Of a stretch of DNA of 49,054 nt, positions 1-7,392 are shown piece after piece. The notes below the pieces were generated by a model that was given only the letters and a program-made list of their open reading frames with translations, ran no database searches and was not told where the DNA came from. This DNA is from Cupriavidus yeoncheonensis (lineage in GTDB: Bacteria; Pseudomonadota; Gammaproteobacteria; Burkholderiales; Burkholderiaceae), in NCBI RefSeq assembly GCF_905397275.1, contig NZ_CAJPUY010000033.1, positions 1 through 49,054 of the forward strand, written 5' to 3'. The position numbers and the translations under genes are program-made. Position 1 is the stretch's first letter. Every line of letters begins with the position of its first letter.

Positions 1-10
1 AGGCCCTGAA

Positions 11-42
11 ATACAAAACGCCCGATGAGGTTCATCGGGCGT
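11..42 (-). terminator. Rho-independent terminator, leftward
   Basis: An 11-bp perfect stem (18-28 pairs with 32-42) closes a 3-nt loop. Read on the minus strand it is followed by TTTTGTATTT, the classic stem plus U-tract. It would end leftward transcription coming from the acyl-CoA dehydrogenase and the Bug fragment. There is no U-tract on the plus side, so it looks unidirectional. Confidence 0.8.
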
Positions 43-180
43 CAATTGCCTTGGCGGGCTAGGTGCCCAAGGTCGCCATCAAAACCTGTCAACCTATGTC
101 AGGACTTGACAGACGGATACGTCATTGCCACGGATTGCGGGCCCCGGCCCGTAGCCAGAGCCGGGCCCGCAAGGCCGCGT

Positions 181-375
181 TCAGTTCACGCGGATCTTCG
201 CCTGCTCCACCAGCTTGCCGAAGCGCACGTATTCGTTGCGCATCATCTGCATGGTCGCATCGCTGTCGACGAGGCTGGCAGGCGGCACGTCGGAGATCAT
301 GAAGGAGATCATCTCGCGCGGGCTGTGATGCCGCGCTGCCCGCACGAAGGTGGCTGCGTGCGGGCCGCAGGGCAT
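181..375 (-). pseudogene. C-terminal remnant of a Bug-type solute receptor
   Basis: A 64-codon frame starts at an ATG that overlaps the TGA of the upstream acyl-CoA dehydrogenase (TGATG), so it could be translationally coupled. Its last 40 or so residues end in EYVRFGKLVEQAKIRVN, which fits the end of Bug (tripartite tricarboxylate transporter) receptors, compare the intact receptor ending at 4835. About 280 residues, including signal peptide and ligand-binding lobes, are absent. The first 20 residues do not look like Bug. I read it as the tail of a deleted receptor gene. A genuine small coupled protein is the alternative. Confidence 0.5.
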
Positions 376-1583
376 CAGGCGTGACGCACGCCCAGCCCTG
401 CGCCCGGCCTGAGCGTTTCGCGGGCGATGATGAGCTTCTGCACTTCGGTCGCGCCTTCGTAGATGCGCAGCGCGCGGATTTCGCGGTACAGGCTTTCCAT
501 GATGCCGCCCACCTTCACGCCGCGCGCGCCGAAGAGCTGCACCGCGCCGTCGACCACGGCCTGGGCATGTTCCGTGGCGCTCATCTTGGCCATGGCGGCT
601 TCGCGTGTGGTGGGCAGGCCCTGCACGTCGCGGCGCCACGCGGCGCGGTAGGTCAGCAGCGCGGCCGAATCGATCAGCGTGGCCATTTCGCCGAGCCGTG
701 CCTGCGTGAGCTGTTTGTCGGCCAGCGGCGCGCCGAACATCTGGCGCGACTGCGCGTGGGCCAGCGCTTCATCCATCGCGCGCCGCGCGAAGCCGAGCGC
801 CGCGCCGGCCACCGACACGCGGAAGATGTCGAGCGTGCGCATCGCGAGCCTGAAGCCTTCGCCGGGCGCACCGAGCAGGCGCGACGCGGGGATGCGCATG
901 TCCGTGAAACGCAGCGTGGCGAGCGGGTGGGGCGCCATCACGTCGATGCGCTCGGCAATCGAAAAGCCCGGGTCGTCCGGATACACCACGAACGCGGAGA
1001 TGCCGCGCGTGCCCGGTGCCTCGCCGGTGCGCGCGAACAGGACATAGAGGCCGGCGATGCCGCCGTTGGAAATCCACGTCTTCTCGCCGTTGACCACGTA
1101 GCTGTCGCCGTCGCGCACGGCCGCGCAGGTCATCGCGCCGGCGTCCGAGCCCGCGCCGGATTCCGACAGCGCGAAGGCCGGAATCAGTTCGCCGCGCACG
1201 ACGCGCGGCAGCACCTCGCGCTTCAGTTCGGGCGTGCCGGCGAGCGCGATCGGCCCGCTGCCCAGCCCCTGCATGGCCAGCGCGAAGTCCGCGAGCCCGT
1301 CGCGGTAAGCCAGGCCTTCGCGTGCGAGCGTCAGCCGGCGCGATTCGATCGATGGCGCGAAGCCGCCGTATTCGCCCTCCACGCAAGCACGCAACAGCCC
1401 GGCGCGGCCCAGTTCCGCCACCAGTCTGCGGCACGACGCGTCCACGTCATGATGGTCCACGCCGTCGAGCACGCCGGAGTCCGCGAAGGCATCCACCGTG
1501 CGCATGAACTCGCCATGGTCCGCATCGAAGAACGGCCAGTCGAGACTGTCGCGCTGGCCGAGTGGGGTGAAGCTGTGTCGCAT
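375..1583 (-). CDS. Acyl-CoA dehydrogenase
   Basis: The 402-residue protein has the usual length and order of the flavoprotein acyl-CoA dehydrogenase family: N-terminal helical domain, central beta domain with the substrate/FAD motif around ALSESGAGSDAG and the WISNGG stretch, and C-terminal helical domain. The signature YEGATEVQ near residue 377 supplies the usual catalytic Glu. It would oxidise an acyl-CoA to the 2-enoyl-CoA and pass electrons to ETF. A strong ribosome site (GGAGGAAGG) precedes the ATG. It is divergent from the TetR gene, which is the likely regulator through the two repeated sites in between. The acyl substrate cannot be told from sequence. Confidence 0.9.
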   Translation of the reverse strand: MRHSFTPLGQRDSLDWPFFDADHGEFMRTVDAFADSGVLDGVDHHDVDASCRRLVAELGRAGLLRACVEGEYGGFAPSIESRRLTLAREGLAYRDGLADFALAMQGLGSGPIALAGTPELKREVLPRVVRGELIPAFALSESGAGSDAGAMTCAAVRDGDSYVVNGEKTWISNGGIAGLYVLFARTGEAPGTRGISAFVVYPDDPGFSIAERIDVMAPHPLATLRFTDMRIPASRLLGAPGEGFRLAMRTLDIFRVSVAGAALGFARRAMDEALAHAQSRQMFGAPLADKQLTQARLGEMATLIDSAALLTYRAAWRRDVQGLPTTREAAMAKMSATEHAQAVVDGAVQLFGARGVKVGGIMESLYREIRALRIYEGATEVQKLIIARETLRPGAGLGVRHA

Positions 1584-1634
1584 GCCTTCCTCCGCTTGTT
1601 CGTTTTCGTGTTGGAAATCTGCGGAAAAGGCTAC

Positions 1635-1653
1635 AACCTACCGGGTAGTATGT
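1635..1653. promoter_or_regulatory. Operator-like site, copy 1 (acyl-CoA dehydrogenase side)
   Basis: The 19-mer AACCTACCGGGTAGTATGT lies about 50 bp upstream of the acyl-CoA dehydrogenase start and recurs with one mismatch at 1726-1744. The core CTAC-N3-GTAG is a dyad. A site near each divergent start beside a TetR gene suggests the TetR operator. That assignment is inference. Confidence 0.6.
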
Positions 1654-1725
1654 AAAGCCACGGCGATGTCAGAAGAGAGCTAGGTGGATACCCTGAATCG
1701 CTTGACTGGTGCGGGCTCGGTTCAT

Positions 1726-1744
1726 AACCTACTGGGTAGTATGT
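1726..1744. promoter_or_regulatory. Operator-like site, copy 2 (TetR side)
   Basis: AACCTACTGGGTAGTATGT repeats the 1635-1653 site in the same orientation, 91 bp away, differing only at the central base. It ends about 30 bp upstream of the TetR start, where binding would autoregulate tetR. Confidence 0.6.
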
Positions 1745-1778
1745 TGATCCGAAAGACCACTCAGGAACCTGTTTGCCG

Positions 1779-2441
1779 ATGTCCAGACCATCGCCCGCCG
1801 CGCCGTCGCGCGAAGCCCCGAGCCGGGTCACCGAGATCCTCGATGCCGCCGCCGAAGCCTTCAACCAGCAGGGGTATGACGCCACCTCGCTCGACTACAT
1901 CGGCGACGTGCTCGGCGTGACCAAGGGCAGCATCTACTACCACTACCGCAGCAAGGCCGACCTGTTCGTGGCCGTGTACCGCCGCGTGATGGAAATGAAC
2001 ATCGAGACGGTGGAGCCGATTGCCGCGCAGAAGGACGTGCCGGCCGTGCAGCGGCTTTATCGCATGGCGCATGCACACTCGATGCAGGTGATGAAACACC
2101 TGTCCTACCAGCGCGTGGCCGTGCAGGGCCTGGAAGCCCAGCTGATGGGCCGCGTCAATGAAGAACAGCGCGCGCGACTCAATGACGTGATCCAGCTGCG
2201 CGACCGCTATGAAAAGCTGTTCGTGCGCATGATCACGCAAGCGATCGAAGCCGGGGACCTGCCGCAGCAGAACCCGAGGCTCGCGGTCAAGCCGCTGTTC
2301 GGCGCGATCAACTGGACCACCATGTGGTACCAGCCGCGCCCCGGCGAGACAGCCGAGGACCGCGACCGTATTGCCACGCAGCTCGCGTCGTTTGTCGTGG
2401 GCGGCCTGCGCCAGCCGTTCCGTCCCGACCCGCCCGGCTGA
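1779..2441 (+). CDS. TetR family transcriptional regulator
   Basis: The 220-residue protein has an N-terminal TetR helix-turn-helix (about residues 15-60: RVTEILDAAAEAFNQQGYDA, then SLDYIGDVLGVTKGSIYYHY) and a helical ligand-binding domain that fills the rest. I chose the ATG at 1779. An in-frame TTG at 1773 sits closer to AGGAA (1763-1767) and could be the true start. It is divergent from an acyl-CoA dehydrogenase with duplicated operator-like sites between, so local repression relieved by an acyl-CoA is the likeliest role. The ligand is unknown. Confidence 0.9.
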   Translation: MSRPSPAAPSREAPSRVTEILDAAAEAFNQQGYDATSLDYIGDVLGVTKGSIYYHYRSKADLFVAVYRRVMEMNIETVEPIAAQKDVPAVQRLYRMAHAHSMQVMKHLSYQRVAVQGLEAQLMGRVNEEQRARLNDVIQLRDRYEKLFVRMITQAIEAGDLPQQNPRLAVKPLFGAINWTTMWYQPRPGETAEDRDRIATQLASFVVGGLRQPFRPDPPG

Positions 2442-2522
2442 TCCCCGCACGCCGGCAGTTTCTTGTCTTGCGCGCGGCGCCGTCGGCGCTGCGCTTCCAT
2501 CCCATTTCTACCGGGAGTGTCC

Positions 2523-3629
2523 GTGTCTGAGCCCATGTCCGAGCAAGTCCAAGCTGTCCCCGTCACGGATGCCGCGCGATGGTCCGCCGTGGCCAACTGG
2601 TACCACGCCTATTTCACCGGGCTTGTCATGACCACGGTGACCCGGCGCAGTACGCGCGAAGCGGCCGACCTGGTCTTCAATATCTTCCGTCGCCAGCATC
2701 ATGAGCGCTTCCTGCCGGGGCTGGACAAGCTTGGCCTGACCGGGCTGCCGCCCGCGGTGGCGGCGGCGCGCTACCACTACCTGTCCAATGCCATTGGCGG
2801 CGTGCGCGTCGAGTACATGGAAGAATCGCCGCGCAAGGTGTGGGTCCGCTACCCGCCGCCGCGCTGGGCCTGGCACGGCACCGCCATCTGCGCGATTCCG
2901 GGCGAGGTGTCCCGTGCGGTGCTGCGCGGCTGGCACGCGCACAACGGCGTGTCGCTGGGCGAGCCGAAGCTCGGCTTCGTTTGCACCAAGCAGACCATGG
3001 ACGGCCAGCCGGGCCTGGAAGGCTATTACTGCGAACATGATCGTGCGCTCGAACCCGAAGAGCGCCTGCGTTTCGCGCGCGGCGAGGAAGCGCCCGACTT
3101 CGACCCGGCGCTCGCCCCGCGCCTGCTGACTGCCGACTGGCCCGAGGAACGCGTGCAGAAGGCCCGCCGCAACTATGCCATGGAGTACGTGCGCACCGCG
3201 CTGCCGGAACTGATCGCGCTGTTCGGTCCGCGGGACGCGATTTATCTCGGCGGCATCACCGCGCGGCTGATCGGCATGCAGTTCTACAGCGAAACCGCCG
3301 CCGCGCTCGGCATGCATGACCAGGGCGACGCCCGTGACTTCGGCCGCTTCATGGTGGCGCTGGCGCGCGCGCAAGGCGACGAGGCCGAGCTGGTGGAAGA
3401 GGACGGCGGCATGGCGGTGCGCCAGTACGGCTGGAAGCTGATGGCGGGGGTGCCGTCGCTGCATCATGCGGCCTTCGAGGCGTGGAATGAGCTGCTGGAG
3501 GGCGCGCTGTCCGCGCACAACCGCCACCTTGCGCTGACCGTTACGTGCCGGTTCGACCTCGGCGACGACTGCTTCGAATGGCGCATCGCTCCACGCCTGC
3601 GCGGCACGCGCGCTGCCGGAGCGCAATGA
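2523..3629 (+). CDS. Conserved protein of unknown function
   Basis: A soluble protein of about 368 residues that I do not recognise. The GTG at 2523 is preceded by GGGAG at a good distance; an ATG at 2535 is the alternative. It has no signal peptide or membrane segment. Seen in it are a Trp/Tyr-rich stretch near residues 100-130 (VWVRYPPPRWAWHGTA), which looks like a buried core, and a helical second half. Its codon use matches its neighbours and the frame is intact. It starts 81 bp after tetR and precedes a Bug receptor, so it may belong to the same acyl-CoA/organic-acid unit. I assign no function. Confidence 0.7.
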   Translation: MSEPMSEQVQAVPVTDAARWSAVANWYHAYFTGLVMTTVTRRSTREAADLVFNIFRRQHHERFLPGLDKLGLTGLPPAVAAARYHYLSNAIGGVRVEYMEESPRKVWVRYPPPRWAWHGTAICAIPGEVSRAVLRGWHAHNGVSLGEPKLGFVCTKQTMDGQPGLEGYYCEHDRALEPEERLRFARGEEAPDFDPALAPRLLTADWPEERVQKARRNYAMEYVRTALPELIALFGPRDAIYLGGITARLIGMQFYSETAAALGMHDQGDARDFGRFMVALARAQGDEAELVEEDGGMAVRQYGWKLMAGVPSLHHAAFEAWNELLEGALSAHNRHLALTVTCRFDLGDDCFEWRIAPRLRGTRAAGAQ

Positions 3630-3851
3630 TGCGCGCTAGCCTGCGGCCAACACCCGGCGCGCATACGCGGGAGGGACCGGCCGATGGCGGCTGCGCGCCC
3701 GACGGCATTGCCGCGCTGGCCCGGGCTGGCGCTTTCGGCCCGGCACACGGCATGGCGTCGGCGCCGGGCCCCTGAATCGCGGGGCAGGGTAGTCCGCGCA
3801 AGACAGCACGGCCCGCGCAAGACGGTGCCGCAGACCACCAAGGAGACACGC

Positions 3852-4835
3852 ATGACCCTGATGCCCTTCCAGCATATCCGCCTGATTGCCGCCGCCGCGC
3901 TTGCCGCGCTCGGCCCGCAACTGGTCCACGCCGCCGACGCGTTCCCGAGCCGGCCCATCCGCATCATCTCGCCCTATAACGCCGGCTCGTCCACCGAGAC
4001 CTTCGGACGCATGCTGTCCATGGAAATGGGCGAGCTGCTCGGGCAGCCGCTGGTGATTGAATCCAGGCCGGGCGCGGCTGGCACCACCGGCGCGCGCGAG
4101 GTCGCACGCAGCAAGCCCGACGGCTACACGGGCCTGATGAATGCTTCGATCCAGGTGATGTACCCGGGCATGTTCCGCAGCCTGCCGTTCGATCCGCTCA
4201 AGGACTTTGCGCCGGTCGGCGTGTTCGGTTTCGCGCCGATGGTGGTGGTGGTGTCCTCGGGCTCGGCGATCATGAGCTTCAAGGGCATGCTGGAGCAGGC
4301 GCGCGAGAAGCCGGGCAAGCTGTCCTTTGCCTCGGGCGGGCTCGGTTCGCTGCCGCACCTCGTGGGTGAACTGGTCAACCTGCGCACCAGCGTGAATATC
4401 GAGCATGTGCCGTACAACGGCACGGGCCAGGCCATGACCGACGTGGCCGGCGGCCATGTCGACATCCTCTATGCCTCGGTTGCCAGCGCGCTGCCGCTGA
4501 TCAAGGCCGGCAAGCTGCGCGCGCTCGCCGTGACGTCGAAGAAGCGCCTGGAGCTGCTGCCCGAGGCGCCGACCATTGCCGAGACCGCGATCCCGGATTT
4601 CGACGTGTCGTCGTGGTACGCGTTGTGGGCGCCGAAGGGAACGCCGGCCGCGGCCGTGACCCGGCTCAATCAGGCGATGCGCGAGGCATCGGCCTTGCCG
4701 GCGGTGCAGCAGCGCATGCAGGCTTATGGCGTGGTGCCAAGCCACCTGACGGCCGAGGAATTCGCGCGCTTCAGCACCGCGGAAAGCGCGAAGTGGCTCG
4801 AGGTCATGAAGCGGGCCCGCGTGGAGCCCAACTGA
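3852..4835 (+). CDS. Bug-type periplasmic solute receptor (TctC-like)
   Basis: The 327-residue protein has an N-terminal signal peptide (cleavage after HAADA, about residue 29) and then the Bug family layout: FPSRPIRIISPYNAGSSTE, RPGAAGTTGAREVARSKPDGYT, the FDPLKDFAPVG strand and the C-terminal KWLEVMKRARVEPN helix. Bug receptors bind carboxylates or aromatic and organic acids for tripartite tricarboxylate transporters. No TctA/TctB membrane genes are in the window, so this is an orphan receptor of the type common in Cupriavidus and Bordetella. A ribosome site (AAGGAGACACGC) fixes the ATG at 3852. Confidence 0.92.
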   Translation: MTLMPFQHIRLIAAAALAALGPQLVHAADAFPSRPIRIISPYNAGSSTETFGRMLSMEMGELLGQPLVIESRPGAAGTTGAREVARSKPDGYTGLMNASIQVMYPGMFRSLPFDPLKDFAPVGVFGFAPMVVVVSSGSAIMSFKGMLEQAREKPGKLSFASGGLGSLPHLVGELVNLRTSVNIEHVPYNGTGQAMTDVAGGHVDILYASVASALPLIKAGKLRALAVTSKKRLELLPEAPTIAETAIPDFDVSSWYALWAPKGTPAAAVTRLNQAMREASALPAVQQRMQAYGVVPSHLTAEEFARFSTAESAKWLEVMKRARVEPN

Positions 4836-5055
4836 ACCGGCTGCCGGACGACGCGCAGGCTCGGCTCGTGACCAGGTTGCCTGCCAGCAGCTTCTGGACG
4901 TTGTCGGGCAGGCTGTTGTCGATATCGCTGACCCTGGGCGCAGCCCGGCAGAAATAATTTGTTACATACTCTGCCGCAGGGCGGTCAACAAGCCGCTCCC
5001 GGCCGACGTTTTCAGGAGCAACGCGCAACATTGCGCGTCCATCCGGAGACCGACA

Positions 5056-5238
5056 ATGAAGAAAGTACTTGCCATCCTGACCCTGGGTCTGTTTGCCGCT
5101 GGTGCGTATGCGCAGGCGCCGGCTGCCGCGCCGGATTCGAAGGAGCCCGCCAAGGTGGAGAAGAGCACCCACAAGGAGAAGACCCACGCTCACAAGCACG
5201 CGAAGAAGCCTGCCGCCGACAAGGCAGCGGCGCAATAA
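5056..5238 (+). CDS. Small secreted His/Lys-rich protein
   Basis: A 60-residue protein with a clear signal peptide (MKKVLAILTLGLFAAGAYAQ). The mature part is about 40 residues of Ala, Pro, Lys and His, with the segment THKEKTHAHKHAKK near residues 38-51. It has no Cys. Such a composition suggests a periplasmic metal-binding or strongly basic peptide, but I know no named family for it. GGAGACCGACA precedes the ATG and a terminator follows at 5263, so it is probably a single-gene unit. Confidence 0.75.
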   Translation: MKKVLAILTLGLFAAGAYAQAPAAAPDSKEPAKVEKSTHKEKTHAHKHAKKPAADKAAAQ

Positions 5239-5262
5239 GTGCTCGACTGATGGGTTTGCCGC

Positions 5263-5303
5263 GCGGCGCGGCCTCGGCAGGAGGCTCCGCCGCGTCTTTT
5301 CTT
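5263..5303 (+). terminator. Rho-independent terminator
   Basis: The arms 5263-5275 and 5281-5293 form a GC-rich stem with one small internal loop, followed by TCTTTTCTT. It lies 24 bp after the stop of the small His/Lys-rich gene. Confidence 0.7.
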
Positions 5304-5313
5304 GCGGCGCCGC

Positions 5314-6201
5314 TCAGAACTGGTAGTTGATCGACAGATCGAAGGCCCCGCCCGTCGAACTCTGCGTCAGGGGGCTGCGCTTCGCATCGCCCACGAGTTG
5401 CACGACAGAGACGTCGGTCGTAGCGAACCAGTGCTTGTCAAAGAACCAGACCGCGCTGAGGCCGAACCCGTAGGAGCGTACGCCGCCAGCGGGATTGAAC
5501 TGCGGGCGACCGGGCCGCGCCTGTGACGCGCTCACGCCGTACCAGGCATTCATGTAGCGCGAGTCCGCCAGCGTCAGCGTCGGGCCCGCGAACCAGTAGA
5601 ATTTCTCGGAGCTGCCCGGCAGCGGCAGGTAGGCGCCGATGTCGCCGATCCAGCCGTCGGAGCCGCCCAGGCTGCGGCGCGCGTCGACGCGCATCACCAG
5701 CGGGAATTCCTTGGACACCGCGTATTCTGCAAACAGCTTGGCTTCCGGCGCGGGGTTGATGTTGTCCATGCCGTCCAGCAGCGGCGAACTTTCCTTGGAC
5801 CGCCGGCCCAGGTTGTACGTCAGTGCGATGCCCGCCCGGTAATTCTTGCCGCGCAGGACATTGACGCCGAGGCCTTCGCCGATCGAGGCGAACGCGATGT
5901 CGCGGTAGCGGATATCGATACTGGGTCCGGCGATCACGATGTATTTCGACGAGCCGTCATAGCGCGGGCGCAGCATCGCCGCCGCGCCAAGCCGGACTTC
6001 CCATTCCGGAATGGTCTCTTCGAACAGCTTTTCCAGCGGCACGCCGACTGAGAACTGCCATTCGGCCAGCGGGGCGGGGGTCTGCGCTTGCGCTTGCGTC
6101 GACGCGAGAGCGCCCATCAGGGCCAGCAGGCACGCTGGCGCGCGCATGCGGCGGCCTGCGCGTGGTGGTCTGGCAGCGATTGCGATTCCCGGGGTCTTCA
6201 C
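5314..6201 (-). CDS. MipA/OmpV family outer-membrane protein
   Basis: About 295 residues: a basic N-terminus, a signal peptide ending near STQAQAQ, then amphipathic beta-strands ending in an aromatic (…DLSINYQF), as in outer-membrane barrels. The pattern of alternating strands, a GPSIDIRYR-like strand and the WFFDKHWFAT segment fits MipA/OmpV, a family of scaffold or porin-like barrels. I chose the GTG at 6201 because AGGAGGAA lies just 5' of it; an ATG at 6225 would place that ribosome site inside the gene. It faces the terminator of the preceding convergent gene. Confidence 0.85.
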   Translation of the reverse strand: MKTPGIAIAARPPRAGRRMRAPACLLALMGALASTQAQAQTPAPLAEWQFSVGVPLEKLFEETIPEWEVRLGAAAMLRPRYDGSSKYIVIAGPSIDIRYRDIAFASIGEGLGVNVLRGKNYRAGIALTYNLGRRSKESSPLLDGMDNINPAPEAKLFAEYAVSKEFPLVMRVDARRSLGGSDGWIGDIGAYLPLPGSSEKFYWFAGPTLTLADSRYMNAWYGVSASQARPGRPQFNPAGGVRSYGFGLSAVWFFDKHWFATTDVSVVQLVGDAKRSPLTQSSTGGAFDLSINYQF

Positions 6202-6366
6202 GTATTCCTCCTGGCCGCATGCCATGCAAGCGCGCCTTCTTCTTGTATCAGGCCGGGCAAGAGCGATGCCCGACGCCTCGGTTGGTCATGCGGCCTGCGC
6301 GGCCGGCTAAGCCGTGCAAGCCATCTCGAAACTCCATGCCGCGAGCAGAATCTGCATCGGCAGCGG

Positions 6367-7161
6367 TCATGCAATGGTATCGACTACTCCGCCATCCACG
6401 CGCAGCGCGGCACCGGTCGTCGCGGACGCCTGCGGCGAGCACACGTACACGATCATGTTGGCCACTTCATCGACGGTCGCCGCGCGCTGAATGATAGATG
6501 AACTGCGATGCGCTTTGACGAAATCCGCCGCGACTTCCTCCACGGGTTTGCCGGTGCGCCTGACTTCGTCAGCCAGCATTTCCTCGACGCCTTCCGACAG
6601 GGTTGGCCCGGGCAGCACCGCATTCACCGTCACGCCGGTACCGGCCAGCCGCTTGGCCAGCCCGCGCGATACTGCGAGCTGTGCGGTCTTGGAGAAGCCG
6701 TAGTGGATCATCTCCACCGGGATGTTCAGCCCGGATTCGGACGAGACGAACACGATCCGTCCCCACTTGCGTTGCACCATGCCGGGTGCGTAGGCACGCG
6801 ACAGCCGCACGCCTGACATCACGTTGGTTTCGAAGAAGCGCGTCCATTCGCTGTCCGGCGTCTCGAAGAAATCCTGAGGGTTGAAGATGCCCAGGTTGTT
6901 GACCAGCACGTCGACGGCCGGCACCTGCGCCAGCAGCGCTTCCGTGCCTTGCGGCGTGGCCAGGTCGCCGGCGAACGTGAGCACGTCCGCGCCGGGCACT
7001 TCGGCGCGCAGCGTGTCCGCCGCCTTCGCCAGCGCATCCGCCTTGCGCCCGTTCAGGATGACGCGCGCGCCGGCGTGCGCCAGTCCCCTCGCCGCGGCAA
7101 AGCCGATACCTGCGGTGGAACCCGTGACAAGGGCAGTCTTGTCCGACAGATCGATCTTCAT
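6367..7161 (-). CDS. Short-chain dehydrogenase/reductase
   Basis: The 264-residue protein is a classical SDR: the nucleotide-binding TGSTAGIG motif at residues 14-21, NNLGI in place of the usual NNAG, a catalytic Ser in VSSESGLN, and the catalytic YGFSK (YxxxK) about 13 residues later. The C-terminus PGPTLSEGVEEML then STGAALRVDGG follows the family pattern. The substrate is unknown. The 140-bp gap to the MipA-like gene holds no obvious terminator, so the two leftward genes may be cotranscribed. Confidence 0.88.
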   Translation of the reverse strand: MKIDLSDKTALVTGSTAGIGFAAARGLAHAGARVILNGRKADALAKAADTLRAEVPGADVLTFAGDLATPQGTEALLAQVPAVDVLVNNLGIFNPQDFFETPDSEWTRFFETNVMSGVRLSRAYAPGMVQRKWGRIVFVSSESGLNIPVEMIHYGFSKTAQLAVSRGLAKRLAGTGVTVNAVLPGPTLSEGVEEMLADEVRRTGKPVEEVAADFVKAHRSSSIIQRAATVDEVANMIVYVCSPQASATTGAALRVDGGVVDTIA

Positions 7162-7350
7162 GGCGGTACCTTTCAGGATGTGCGCCGAACGCAGCGCAGG
7201 AGACCTCGGGGGATGGCATGGACGGCGCCTGGCATGGCGCCGCCCGCCGACCCTGCGTTTTTACTACGAACGGCCAAGGCTTGCAGCGTGGGGGAAATGC
7301 GGAGGATGCAGCGCAGGCGCCACGGTGGCCGTGGGCCCTGAAGGAGGGAA

Positions 7351-7378
7351 CGCGGTCCGGAGCAGAGGCCGGACCGCG
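7351..7378 (-). terminator. Hairpin downstream of the aminotransferase
   Basis: A perfect 10-bp stem (7351-7360 with 7369-7378, arm CGCGGTCCGG) with an 8-nt loop lies 14 bp after the tyrB stop. On the minus strand a pyrimidine-rich run (TTCCCTCCTTC) follows rather than a pure U-tract, so termination is likely but not certain. Confidence 0.6.
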
Positions 7379-7392
7379 CAAGCGGTGGGGAC

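Noticed and set aside
86..112. Dyad CTGTCAA-N13-TTGACAG as an operator or promoter
   Set aside because: TTGACA has no matching -10 at a proper distance and the next gene downstream is read the other way, so I could not link it to anything.
181..639. Whole 152-codon minus-strand frame as a gene
   Set aside because: Its first 88 codons overlap the dehydrogenase out of frame and look random; only the last part (from 375) resembles a receptor tail.
381..1655. Plus-strand frame of 424 codons opposite the acyl-CoA dehydrogenase
   Set aside because: The minus strand has the dehydrogenase motifs and a strong ribosome site; the plus frame has neither.
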